Below, piece by piece: positions 42,981-53,183 of a stretch of DNA of 64,000 bases. The number at the start of each line of letters is the position of its first letter. The first letter of the stretch is position 1. The notes below the pieces were generated by a model. The model was not told the origin of the DNA. It worked only from the letters and a program-made list of their open reading frames with translations, and made no database searches. The position numbers were made by a program, and so were the translations under genes. Source of the DNA: Siphonodentalium dalli (taxonomy: Eukaryota; Mollusca; Scaphopoda; Gadilida; Siphonodentaliidae). The stretch is from contig CP136066.1 of NCBI GenBank assembly GCA_032622095.1, forward strand, positions 171,553,164 through 171,617,163. Reading direction: 5' to 3'.

Positions 42981-45341
42981 TTAATAACGATGCTTATTAA
43001 AGTTATTTCCCCCTCCATTTGACTGGGACCACTGCCTTGTATTACCATGGTAATTACCATAATTACCATAATTCCCTGGGAATGGGAATTGCCCTTGTTT
43101 TCCTTGGGAATAAGAGTTCCCTTGGATGGGTAATTGGATATTTGAATTAGGTGGTTTATTATAATAACCACGTTCCGGATTTCCTTGGGAATATGAATCC
43201 CCTTGGAATGAGAAATGAGGCTTGGAATAGCCATGTCCCCCTGTTTGACGATAATTGGTCTTCCCATGCACTGGGGAGGAGGCACCAGTCTTTACATGTG
43301 AGAACACATGCCGTATGTTACCAGCCAGCAACCTAGTGCCTTCACCCGCATTCACATGGAGTCCATCACTGTCAAACAGGTTTTTCTTGAGGCTACCATA
43401 AGCTGTCTTAAAGTTATTGTTATGCACTATGTGTATTTTGTCTACATTGATATATTTGGAGATTAAAATGTCATTTAAATAGGCACATTTTCCCCTCAGG
43501 GGTTGAATGTCACATGGGGTCAATAGTGATAGGTATAGTGTTTGACATTTGGTCAATGCTAAGTCAATCAGTTCTTGGTATTGATCCCATGTTTGTTCTG
43601 TGCTATCAGATTTAAGATTGTTAGTTCCCACATGTAACAGTATATCAAGCTTTTTTGATACTGGTGAGTCTTTTTCTAGAACCATAATAGCATCCTCAAC
43701 TCGTGCTGTGAATATTTCTTCAGGTCTATGGTAAAAACCTGACATTAGACGATCTGTCTTAATATGTTTAAGTATTGAGTCATGAAGTACCAGAACATCA
43801 CAGTAGTTTGTGTCTTCCTCTGATTTATCTTGTTTACCTGTAAATGTCAACTCACTGATTTTTCTGTCTGATTGTTTCAACATATCATTTAGTGATTCAC
43901 ATTTTTTTTTCAGTATATAATTCGAGTCTTCAAGATGCTTTAGTTTTGATTCCAATTCCTTTTGCGTCTTGAGCGCACCCTCAACTTTCGTCACTAGTTC
44001 AATTTCACGGACTCCGAGCGACTGTAACTTGGTGTCTTTTACAGCATTTATTTTTTCGAGATCATTTCTTTCTTGCTTAAGTTCGCTGATTTTGTTCTGA
44101 AGTCCTACTTTATTAGCTTTAAAATTTTGGTCATCCAGATGCTTTATTTTTGATTCCAATTCCTTTTGCACATTTAACATGCCGTCAACTTTCTTCAGTA
44201 GTTCATTTTCACGGTCTTTGAGTGATTGTATTTTTTTCTGGAGTCGTTCTTTTTCCTCATTTTGTTTGGAGCTTTCTTTATTCACCGCTTGTATACTAGT
44301 TTGTTCCACAATATGTTCTTTTATTATAGTTAATGATTCCTCAAAAACATTTAGTCTGTTATCTATGTATTCTTTTATTAGATCTAGGTTTGACTCTTTT
44401 AAAGTTTCGGAATTTCCTGAATCTTTCTCTTCGACCTCAGGATGAGTAACACTTATCGAACACTTTGTCTTAATTTTTTCCAAATCATTATGTGATTTTT
44501 GATTTATTTTTCCATCCTCTGGCTGAATAATATCACCTTTCGCACAATTTATCTTCAATTTGACCGTATCATTATCATAAGGTGATTTTTGGTTTATTAC
44601 TTCATCCTCTGTCTGAATATTATGATCACCTTTCGCACAATTTATCTTCACATTGTCCATATCAGTTGCTGATTTTTTATTCATTTCTTCTTGAATTGAT
44701 GTCAGTGAATCATCCGATGAGTCAATAATATCTTTGGTAGCTTGAGATTCTGTACCAAGCTTGTTTTTCTTATTTTGTTCATCATTGTTGGCTTGATTAG
44801 AATTACATGTATTGATATCGGTAGCTAACAAGTCCACTTGCTCTTTTGTTGCTTGAAATTCTTCGTGGCACCATAATTTGTGTGCTTTCCCTTGTATCAT
44901 GATTTTTCCAGTTGTGACATATACGATCACTTTATACAAGAATTCATCCTCTTTACTGGTAAGCATTTTATCTTTAATTATAAATTCAGTTGAGATTGGA
45001 TTTGTGCCATGCGAATCCATCCATTCCACCTCAGTCTCTTTAATCGAACCTTTCTCGATATATAGTCTTTTCCATAGGGTATAAATCCAACAGTGAATTC
45101 TATCCTTGGTAGTAACAAACGACGTAGCGTGCGCATTCGGTTTATATAGATTATGATCAATAGCTTCGAAAGGCAGCAGTCTGCCATGTACTCTTGGTTT
45201 TTCTTTATAAGTGATGTTGCTAGTGTCATACATTTTTTTGATATTGTCTAAAGTAATGTTCATTTGCGCCTTATCTAAGTTATCATTATCGGTACCTGTG
45301 GTTGATTTATTCATGATTATGTTGGATGTGTTGAAACACAA
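42981..45341 (-). CDS. LINE ORF1: N-terminal domain, coiled coil, SGNH hydrolase domain, QG-rich tail
   Basis: 786 codons with no break; a start at residue 11 (MNKSTTG, 45311) is equally possible. Residues about 50-165 form a conserved-looking N-terminal domain ending KIMIQGKAHKLWCHEEF. Residues about 215-305 contain three imperfect acidic repeats around KINCAKGD. Residues about 355-510 are a strong coiled coil with an internal duplication (QKELESKIKHLDD / QKELESKLKHLED). An SGNH hydrolase fold follows: block I VLHDSILKHI at about 520 (His in place of the usual Gly of GDS), GTNNL at about 570 and DGLHVN at about 657. The tail is rich in Gly, Gln, Tyr and Asn. In this family ORF1 binds element RNA and self-associates; the role of the hydrolase fold is unsettled. 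Confidence 0.88.
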   Translation of the reverse strand: MCFNTSNIIMNKSTTGTDNDNLDKAQMNITLDNIKKMYDTSNITYKEKPRVHGRLLPFEAIDHNLYKPNAHATSFVTTKDRIHCWIYTLWKRLYIEKGSIKETEVEWMDSHGTNPISTEFIIKDKMLTSKEDEFLYKVIVYVTTGKIMIQGKAHKLWCHEEFQATKEQVDLLATDINTCNSNQANNDEQNKKNKLGTESQATKDIIDSSDDSLTSIQEEMNKKSATDMDNVKINCAKGDHNIQTEDEVINQKSPYDNDTVKLKINCAKGDIIQPEDGKINQKSHNDLEKIKTKCSISVTHPEVEEKDSGNSETLKESNLDLIKEYIDNRLNVFEESLTIIKEHIVEQTSIQAVNKESSKQNEEKERLQKKIQSLKDRENELLKKVDGMLNVQKELESKIKHLDDQNFKANKVGLQNKISELKQERNDLEKINAVKDTKLQSLGVREIELVTKVEGALKTQKELESKLKHLEDSNYILKKKCESLNDMLKQSDRKISELTFTGKQDKSEEDTNYCDVLVLHDSILKHIKTDRLMSGFYHRPEEIFTARVEDAIMVLEKDSPVSKKLDILLHVGTNNLKSDSTEQTWDQYQELIDLALTKCQTLYLSLLTPCDIQPLRGKCAYLNDILISKYINVDKIHIVHNNNFKTAYGSLKKNLFDSDGLHVNAGEGTRLLAGNIRHVFSHVKTGASSPVHGKTNYRQTGGHGYSKPHFSFQGDSYSQGNPERGYYNKPPNSNIQLPIQGNSYSQGKQGQFPFPGNYGNYGNYHGNTRQWSQSNGGGNNFNKHRY

Positions 45342-45575
45342 GAACTACGAATTGCAGCGAAATTAGGTGAGGCAATATTCGTAGGTCAGCTGTTGGCATT
45401 GTTTGACGTTGGCCATTCTGGGTTTACAGTCACCTTTAATCTTTATATATTTTTTCATCTTGAGATGTGTGTAATAGATTATCTTTATTGCTGTTTATAT
45501 TTGTTTTCTTTCATTTCGACATTGTTTGGAACTTACACGTGTTTGAAACCGGAAGTCATGTTATCATTCCCGATG

Positions 45576-45587
45576 CATAATTTACAA
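45576..45587. repeat. Target site duplication, LINE 5' side
   Basis: CATAATTTACAA, matching 38288-38299. It fixes the 5' end of the LINE at 45575, so the copy is probably not 5'-truncated. A consensus CRE (TGACGTCA) lies a few bases further right in the flanking DNA. Confidence 0.85.
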
Positions 45588-45625
45588 TCTGACGTCATCA
45601 TGTCCTAATGCGTAATGGGAGTAAT

Positions 45626-48600
45626 GCTGAAGGGAGTCACTCTCACCAAACAAAGTGCTGAACGGTACACAGGATTTTAAAATGTGCTGAAGGGTACACA
45701 TGTTTTGAAATCTCGTTTTAAATGACGTTTACTATTCGTATCTGCCATGATTTCTGTTAGAGAATGATTGTTTGCGTTCCAATGAACATTAAAATGAACA
45801 GAAAACAAACTGCTAATGGAGGGGGACCACCCCCTTTTCGTACGCCGGATTCCGGGGTTAATATAGAGTATTCCGGATGCCGAATGTCAGTACGCCGGAT
45901 GCCGAAACCTGTATATTTCGTATTCCGGATGCCGAAATTACAATGACAGATATTATTTAGTGTTGTTTTTGGCATTCATAATTAACTATGGTTGTCACAT
46001 ATTCAATTTTCTTACCCGTCAACTTCACCCCACTAATTTTCATTCTTAATGTCTCCTCTAATTTTCGGTTAACCAGAAAAAAAAGTTGCCGCAGAGACTC
46101 CAGACAAGATGGCGTCCATCATGGTGGCCATTTATTTTTATATGCACCAGGTCTCTTTCATCGCCGTTATAGCAAAGATGATATCACATGCGGTCTTGTT
46201 TTCCGCTCGATTCATTATGCTAATATACAACACGGCGGCATCACCACATTTCATTTGTCTCTGTGGGAAAATATTGGCATCTTGGCGTGAATTTATACAT
46301 TTATCGTATAGAAGAGTCATTAGCAAACACAAGGCGACCATAATATACATTTATTGTGGGATATTTTTGTCCGATATCACGTTTTCCCAAATGTCGGTAT
46401 AATAGGGCAAAGCCGAATCGATGCCAATAACGCGATGTAATGTTTCGAATCAATGAATGTTATGCTATTATAACAACACCCATGCATTTATATGTGCAGT
46501 ATATACTCGAGCTAGGATTCCTCTTATACATGTACCTGAGTTGAGGAATATTCACCCAAATCCAAGATGGCGGCCAAAATGACCACCAGAAATAGAAAAA
46601 TCGCCGATTTTAACATCAGTGATCGTTATTGTCACGACAAATCCACACCTATTTACTATTGTGTTGGGAACACTTAGGTGAAGAACTGTCCTTACATGTA
46701 TATCATATCCAAATAAAAGTCCCCCAAAATCTAAAATGGCGCCCACAATGGCCGAAATAATTTGAAAAATCGCCGAAATTCCCTCATTTCCACATCATTG
46801 GGCATTATTTTCGAGACAACTGGACACATGCTGACAGTTGAGTTGGAAATACTGAGGTGAAGTAATTACCTTGCATCTCGTGCAATAAATTGTTTTCTGC
46901 TAAGGCGTATAAGACCATAATGCATAATATACCCACACTTCTTGACTGCCTACTTGACTGTGAGTATCAATTGCCAAACTCAAATGAATACATACTTCAT
47001 ATCAATATTCCATATCAACATGTAATGGTGGGTAGAAATCGCAAAACAATAACGCCCATCGTAAGAAACTAAATGAATGCAGGCATGTTTTCAAATTTCA
47101 GTCGCCATTTTGGCCGCCATCTTCGATTTGGAAAACAATTTCTTGTATGAGATGTTAGGTAATTACTTCACCTCTGTATTTCCAACTCAAATGCTCAATG
47201 ATGAGAATATGAGGGAATTTCTGTGATTTTTCAAAATCTGTCCGCCATTGTGGGCGTCATTTTGGATTTGGGAGACTTTTATTTGGATATGGTACAAGGA
47301 CAGTTCTTCGCCTAAGTGTTCCCAACTCACAATAGTAAGCAGGTATGGAGTTGTCGTGACAATAATGCTCACTTATGTTAAAATCAGCGATTTTTCTATT
47401 TCTGTGGCTATTTTGGCCGCCATCTTGGATTTGGGCGAATATTCCTCAACTCAGGTATAAGAGGAATCCTAGCTCGAGTATCTCCTGCACATATATATGC
47501 ATAGGTGTTGTTATGATAGCAATAACATTCATTGATTCGAAACATTACATTGCGTTATTGGCATCGATTTGGCTTTGACCTGTCATACCGGTATTTGGGA
47601 AAACGTGATATCGGACAAAAATATCCCACAATAAATGTATATTATGGTCCCCTTGTGTTCGCCAATGACTCTTCTATACGATAAATGTATAAATTTACAC
47701 CAAGATGACAATATTTTCCCACAAAGAAAAACGAATGGTGGTGAAATGTCAGAAAAATAGCATATATTCACATTTCGGTGGCCATCTTGACCGCCATATT
47801 GGATTCTGGTGTCGGATTTTTGGCTAATTTGTAATGGTTTATATTAGCACAACGAATCGAGCGGAAACAAGACCGCATGTGATATCATCTTTACTATAAT
47901 GGTGATAAAAAATACCCGGTGCATATAAAAAAAATGGCCGCCATGATCGACGCCATCTTGTCTGGAGTCTCTGCGGCCACTTTTGTTTTCTTGTTAACAA
48001 CAGAAAAAAATTAGAGACATTAAGAAAGAAAATTAGTTGGGTGAAGTTGAGTCCTGGGGGGGGGGGGGGGGGGGCAGAGGTCGACAAATATCTCCTGGAC
48101 TAATCGTTCCAGGTGGAATTCAATTCATCACGCCGCCCGGGACAGCGGAGTTTTTGTTTGTCTCTGTCAAATGGAACCAATATTTCATTATCGGAGCTAA
48201 AAACCCTCCTCATCAATGAGTACGGTATTACTCAGTGGGCTGCATCGTTGGGTGGTGTGGCGAATTTCGAAACAAAAATATCATTGAAGAGACTAAAACC
48301 CGACCCAGAATCCCCCCATGGAAGGTTTTTTATGCTGTGGCACGGAGACGGAATGGAGCAACGTAAAGGGATAGTTGCATAGCACTCCCACGTCTCATTC
48401 TTTCTTTGGGTATATATGGTCATATATAGAATGAATTGCACATTTGATACTACCAATGCGTTGTTTTAGCTATAAACGTTTGGCGATAATGAGGTAAATT
48501 GGTATAAATAGTATTTCGGATGCCACCCTCTGTTATGGAGTATTCCAGATGCCACCCCCAATTTTAGGCCGGATGCCGGATGCCAGAGGGGGTGGGGTGG

Positions 48601-48718
48601 TCCCCCTCCTAATGGGCATCAGACTTTCAGAAATACAGTTTTAGAAACGGTGTTAGTGCCGATCACAAACCCTGTGTACCCTTCAGCACTTTTTTTGGTG
48701 AGAGTGACCCCCTTCAGC
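45626..48718. mobile_element. Giant foldback (large palindromic) element
   Basis: The ends match as inverted copies: GCTGAAGGG-GTCACTCTCACC from 45626 and its reverse complement ending at 48718. Inside, 46015-46890 pairs with 47110-48052 almost throughout, leaving a loop of about 220 bp centred near 47000. The outer arms differ: the right arm carries about 450 bp (roughly 48060-48500) with no partner, and both sides hold clusters of TTCCGGATGCC. No transposase is seen and no clear target duplication was found. Foldback elements of this size are known among DNA transposons. The arms also carry many AAGATGGCGGC-like motifs. Confidence 0.88.
48113..48382 (+). other. 89-codon ORF in the unpaired part of the foldback
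   Basis: An open frame with a protein-like stretch (ELKTLLINEYGITQWAASLG, later PDPESPHGRFFMLWHGDG). It lies only in the right arm, where the palindrome has no partner. I do not recognise it. It could be a captured fragment of another gene or chance. Confidence 0.25.
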
Positions 48719-49115
48719 TGTACGAATAGTCTGTAGACTGTAATGACTATAGTGTATCAACATTTTGACCAGTGAACAGGTGGATCAGTGAATATTATGA
48801 CTCACAGTGACAGTTGATGACACTTTATGTCAACTCAACACTTCTTGGAAATTCTTATCAGAATCAGTTGAAAAGGACGCATACATCATATTTAATACAT
48901 GTACATGTACCGGTAGCCTTCCATTTTATAATATAGCCTTATATAGGATAGACTATATATGCATAATCTATAGTAGTACCGTAGTACAGAAAGCTGGCCA
49001 ACTAAGTTTTGTCAATTCATTCCCTCAGATTTCACCTGTTTCAGAAAAAATTCAGTCTCAATTCCATCATCAATGATCAATGCAACGAAAAAATTATTTT
49101 AAAAGTACATGTAAC

Positions 49116-50484
49116 TAGGGGAGCCACGATTAATCGTATAATCGATGAACCGTTGATAAAGCCGATAATCGATTACCATTTCCGTCGTCGATTAATCTGC
49201 GTTATTTATTTCTGACGTTGGAAAATGCCGGTTATTGTTGAATACCCAGTTTAATACAACCGATGGGTTAACAACATTTGATAAATTATCACAGAGTCCG
49301 ACAACTTGAGTACTACTAGTATATGTTGCAGACAGCCGGCAGTTCATTTGATGACATGGTTACTCTTCGAGTCATTATATATTCTTCAAATTGCGTGGTG
49401 GCACTGCAGCTTTGAAATTAAGTTATGCCGACATCGTATATTTCTACAAGAAAGGCGGCACTACAGGTATGTCTTTGAAATGGGTTGACTGTCAGTGAAC
49501 TGAATGCACTCGCCCTTGAAACTAATTGGACTAAAGGGGAGTTGATATACATTCTCTCGAAATCAGGGAACCTACAGCGTTTTAATCAGCGACATTCTCC
49601 CCGTATTATTGCTGCAAGTATACTTTGTTTGTATAAGTATACTTAGATGTTACTAGTACAGGCTATCGCTTATAGTGTGGTGACTGCTAAATGAAATTGA
49701 CTATTACCAAATACTTAACTTGTTCTGAGTCCTGAAATTTGCGGGCAGGGGCCCACCTTTGTAATTGTTATCCATGCTCTGGATGTTCGCTGAAACTTAT
49801 AGTTTCTGTAACATTAGATTCCCTTTTTTGGGAACCACCGTCGGTCCGTCGTGCATTCCTACATGTACTTTGCTTGTATGTTTGGCTGTTAGATTAATCG
49901 CTACGTTCATTCCAATGAACTCACAGATATTATAACCATGACATCGCCGAGAACTGTGCTTGTATTGAATACATTGTGCTCATTACCGTTGGTTTATTAT
50001 GCACTTTATTAACACAAAAATAACATCAGCCTATGCCTCAAACAAGCAGCGGTAGCAGTTTGTTTGTTTGTTTATTAGGGTTTATCGTCGTTCTAGCCGC
50101 TAGGCCACACACGATGTTGTCAATTTTACAGGTTGAGGAAAGACCACGCAGAGGCTTAATTTCACCGGGAAATTGTTCCACTGCCTGTAGAAACCACCGA
50201 CCCCCGGAAAGCAACTGACAAACTTGCCCAGATACATGATTCCGGTCACCCTCCCTATGACGGGGTTCGAACCAGCTTCGTCAGCGCTGGACGGCCTGTG
50301 ACGGCGTAATTTACCTGGCACTCTACCGACTGGACCACCGGGGGGCCCCGCGGTAGCACCCAGCCAATATGACAATAGGCCATATTACGGAATACTTCCA
50401 CTGATGTTATTATTATTAGGTACGATTAATCGATTATTGACGACCGATTATCGATTATCAAAATCAATAATCGTGGCACCTCTA
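49116..50484. mobile_element. Non-autonomous hAT element, 8-bp target duplication CATGTAAC
   Basis: Ends TAGGGGAGCCACGATTAATC and its counterpart ATAATCGTGGCACCTCTA, flanked by CATGTAAC (49108-49115 and 50485-50492). The 8-bp duplication and YAGGG-type ends indicate hAT. No transposase frame is recognisable. It carries a SINE at 50059-50346, and its right end is tandemly duplicated. Confidence 0.87.
50059..50346 (-). mobile_element. tRNA-derived SINE (MetaSINE-like) inside the hAT element
   Basis: The minus strand opens GGTGGTCCAGTCGGTAGAGT (A box), then GGTTCGAACC (B box, 50264-50273). A body with GGCAAGTTTGTCAGTTGC, GGTCGGTGGTTTCTAC and CATCGTGTGTGGCC follows, ending in a (CAAA)n tail. The body resembles the conserved central part of metazoan MetaSINE/V-type SINEs; the family name is from memory. 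The SINE is younger than the hAT insertion or was carried with it. Confidence 0.72.
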
Positions 50485-50863
50485 CATGTAACCCTTTCTC
50501 AATTTTTAAAATAATTTAAATAAACATACCGTACATGTAAATATACACATTAAGATCTGGACCCTTGACATTTCAGTCCCCTCAGTAAAGTCATTTGGGG
50601 AAAAAGTGTTAACTACATGTATTCTGGTGCCGTCCTTTGGAATGCTTTTTCCCTTTTAATTATCAAAATCAATAATCGTGGCACCTCTACATGTAACCCT
50701 TTCTCAATTTTTAAAATAATTTAAATAAACATACCGTACATGTAAATATACACATTAAGATCTGGACCCTTGACATTTCAGTCCCCTCAGTAAAGTCATT
50801 TGGGGAAAAAGTGTTAACTACATGTATTCTGGTGCCGTCCTTTGGAATGCTTTTTCCCTTTTA
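50454..50863. repeat. Perfect 205-bp tandem duplication of the hAT right end plus flank
   Basis: 50454-50658 and 50659-50863 look identical, both starting ATTATCAAAATCAATAATCG and ending GCTTTTTCCCTTTTA. The unit includes about 31 bp of hAT terminus, the CATGTAAC target copy and about 165 bp of flank. Either a very recent duplication or an assembly artefact. Confidence 0.88.
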
Positions 50864-51552
50864 ATAGGCCCAAACTGTAATGCTAAAAATTTGAACCATC
50901 TGGTGTGACCAAATTATGAAAGAAGAAAGTAAGATTTATCAATTCTACTAACTGAGGGTTGCCTTTGACACTATTTGACTTGAAGGGGTTTCCTTGATAT
51001 TTTATATTTTATGTGTCAATTGCTTAAATTTCTATTGTATCCTTAGGGATGTCTTTTGTTTGTGATGGAGTACATGTAAGTTCATGATTTTAGCTATATT
51101 GCGTAGACCAATATACAAATTCTGAATATTTCCAAATTTTTCTGAAAACCCACACATATTGCACAAACTTGTAATATTTTAGTTTTTATTGAATTTAACC
51201 TATAGTTATTTACTGGACTTAATCGGCTACTACTAGTATCTAACATCTACATGTATCCGCTTCGTGACTGGCAGACCCTGGGGACTGTGGCGGAAATAAG
51301 CCTTAATTGCTTTCTCGTGTTGTACCCGACTGCTGTCATACATATATTACATGTATCTATGGCCCTCACAGCCACTGCCACTCCAATAACATATTTTTCT
51401 CCATGTGCAGCCACTTATTCCTACTCATCTATTCAATTGCTAATTTCTACACATAATGCTACATGATGTACATGTATGTGATATTTTATCATCTGTTATA
51501 AATACATATATATATGTACATGTACATGTATGATATATTCCGTCGAATAAAA

Positions 51553-51583
51553 TCTATTCTAATCTAATCTAATCTAATCTAAC
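51553..51583 (+). repeat. (TCTAA)n tract, probable retroelement tail
   Basis: CGAATAAAATCTATTC followed by TAATC units. The same AAAATCTATTC(TAATC)n tail occurs at 52154-52184, and both are followed by ATAACCCTTTCATG MITE ends. Such tails commonly mark truncated LINE or SINE 3' ends. Confidence 0.6.
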
Positions 51584-51607
51584 AACATATTATTCAAACC
51601 TACCTTT

Positions 51608-51826
51608 ATAACCCTTTCATGACTGGAGCTTCCTGAAATTTTGCGAAAATCCTGTGCCAATGCATTCTCAGAGAGAATACAATTGGCCTAACAATATTTA
51701 CATGTACCTTGACCTCATAAACCAGTGCATTCACTTATATATGCGAGGCTCGCTATATATGAGAATGCATTGGCACATGATCTTTAATGCTGCACCAGCA
51801 CAGCTCCATCTTCATGAAAGGGTTAA
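51608..51826. mobile_element. MITE, CCCTTTCATG family
   Basis: 219 bp from ATAACCCTTTCATGACTGGA to TTCATGAAAGGGTTAA. Inner hairpins are shortened. Confidence 0.7.
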
Positions 51827-52153
51827 AGAGCGATTGAAATATATTTTTGTAATTTTTTCCATATTTATTAATTTATCAATTTGAACTTTTAAAAATCAAA
51901 TTTAATTAGAAACACAGATTGGCTGTTACATTATGTTGTCCGATTCTGCGGAGGATACCACCGTCTGCGAGTGCTTGTTATCCTCTGAATGGTGACATGT
52001 ACTGAGCCATGTACATGTAAGCATGCAGCCAACACATGCATTAATTCCAATAACATTCCTGAAGTCATAATGCACTTATGGTAATAATTTGGACCCGCTG
52101 TTGACATGTACATGTATAAATACAGATACCGGTAGTCCAAGTTTCCTTCGACA

Positions 52154-52184
52154 TAAAATCTATTCTAATCTAATCTAATCTAAC
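52154..52184 (+). repeat. (TCTAA)n tract, probable retroelement tail
   Basis: Second copy of the AAAATCTATTC(TAATC)n tail, just left of the MITE fragment at about 52194. Confidence 0.6.
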
Positions 52185-52193
52185 ATCATTTAT

Positions 52194-52234
52194 AACCCTT
52201 TCATGCTGGAGCTTCCTGAAATTTTGTAAAAACC
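52194..52234. mobile_element. Left-end fragment of a CCCTTTCATG-family MITE
   Basis: ATAACCCTTTCATGCTGGAG followed by CTTCCTGAAATTTTG, cut by the mariner-like MITE at 52237. Confidence 0.6.
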
Positions 52235-52236
52235 TA

Positions 52237-52449
52237 CAGTAATGCTCTAAGTAATCGATTTCTTAACGACAGCAGTATTATGGGTAACTTTTCAGGATTT
52301 AGTCGGAAATATGGCTTGTTGCCATTCATCGGAAAGCTCTCAGGGAGAGCTTTCCGATGAATGGCAACAAGCCATATTTCCGACTAAATCCTGAAAAATT
52401 ACCCATAATTCTGCTGTCGTTAAGAAGTTGATTACTTAGAGCATTACTG
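52237..52449. mobile_element. mariner-like palindromic MITE inside a MITE fragment
   Basis: TA flanks, CAGTAATGCTCTAAGTAATC ends. It has landed in a CCCTTTCATG-family fragment whose left end is at about 52194. Confidence 0.83.
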
Positions 52450-53113
52450 TACCTAGTGAAATCGGTTTGGATAATGCGCAATGTATTATAGGGTAAAATC
52501 AATTAAAACTGACAAAAAATCCTGGCACTGCAGGGATCTGGGCATAAAGTCTGCTATAGAGAAATACATTTACATGTATATACACAGGGCTTCGATGTAA
52601 ACAGCATTTTCCTATATTTCACTATGTTGAATGAAACTTAGACTGAACTTCTACCTTTTAAAGTTTCCATGTAAATGGACAATTCTAATGTAAAGTTTTG
52701 CATAAATCAACAATATAATTCTGTTTAATTTACTGATTTTGTTTAAGGTTGCCAATCAAAGAAGAAAAATAAGTCACTTCTGGACTAAATACATGTAGAT
52801 GTTGTAATTCTTGCAAGACAAGATGTTAGCAATCCAGTTTTTCCATGAAAATGATCCAACACTGTTTGATGATTTGTCATATATGAGGTATGAATGAATA
52901 GTTAAAAATGTCTGTTAAGAAACTGCCTCCGTTCATTCTATATACCGTATATAACAATTTATTTTGATATTTGTGAAAGAAGGTACACAAAAATTAGATA
53001 CATGCTATTTACAAGTATATGTACCACCGGGCATTTTTGGATAGCACAATATTCAAAATATTTCCATTTTCTCTGTTATGAAAGGAAGCGATGATACTGT
53101 ACCTCAATGCCAG

Positions 53114-53183
53114 AGCTCTCAGTTTGCTCAAATGAGAAACATGAACAGTGGCAGCCAGAACTGATTAAATACTTCCAGCATTG
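53114..53183 (+). CDS. Candidate exon of the unrecognised gene
   Basis: Reads ELSVCSNEKHEQWQPELIKY then FQH, with two bases (TG) before donor GTATTT. They complete a tryptophan with the single G opening the 53944 exon, so the phase fits. The acceptor (caatgccag) lacks a strong pyrimidine tract, so the left border is uncertain. Confidence 0.45.

Larger units (their letters stand above)
38300..45575 (-). mobile_element. Full-length LINE retrotransposon, CR1/L2/Jockey-like
   Basis: The element is bounded by a 12-bp target duplication, CATAATTTACAA (38288-38299 and 45576-45587), giving about 7.28 kb. In its own direction it has a 234-bp 5'UTR, ORF1 (45341 to 42981), an 857-bp spacer, ORF2 (42060 to 38899, then a frameshifted tail to 38439), a short 3'UTR and a (TTTGAA)n tail. 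An APE-type endonuclease, no RNase H, a C-terminal CCHC knuckle and a short microsatellite tail fit the CR1/L2/Jockey group. ORF1 ends with an esterase-like SGNH domain, as in several CR1-group elements. It appears to be a young copy: active-site motifs are intact and a single frameshift is seen. Confidence 0.92.

Noticed and set aside
45626-48718. Possible target duplication at the foldback ends
   Set aside because: The bases outside GCTGAAGGG on the two sides (GTAAT and TGTAC) do not match.
51245-51466. Coding-like ORF RDWQTLGTVAEISLNC
   Set aside because: No splice partner in phase. It leads into a (TCTAA)n tail and is more likely part of a truncated retroelement 3' end.
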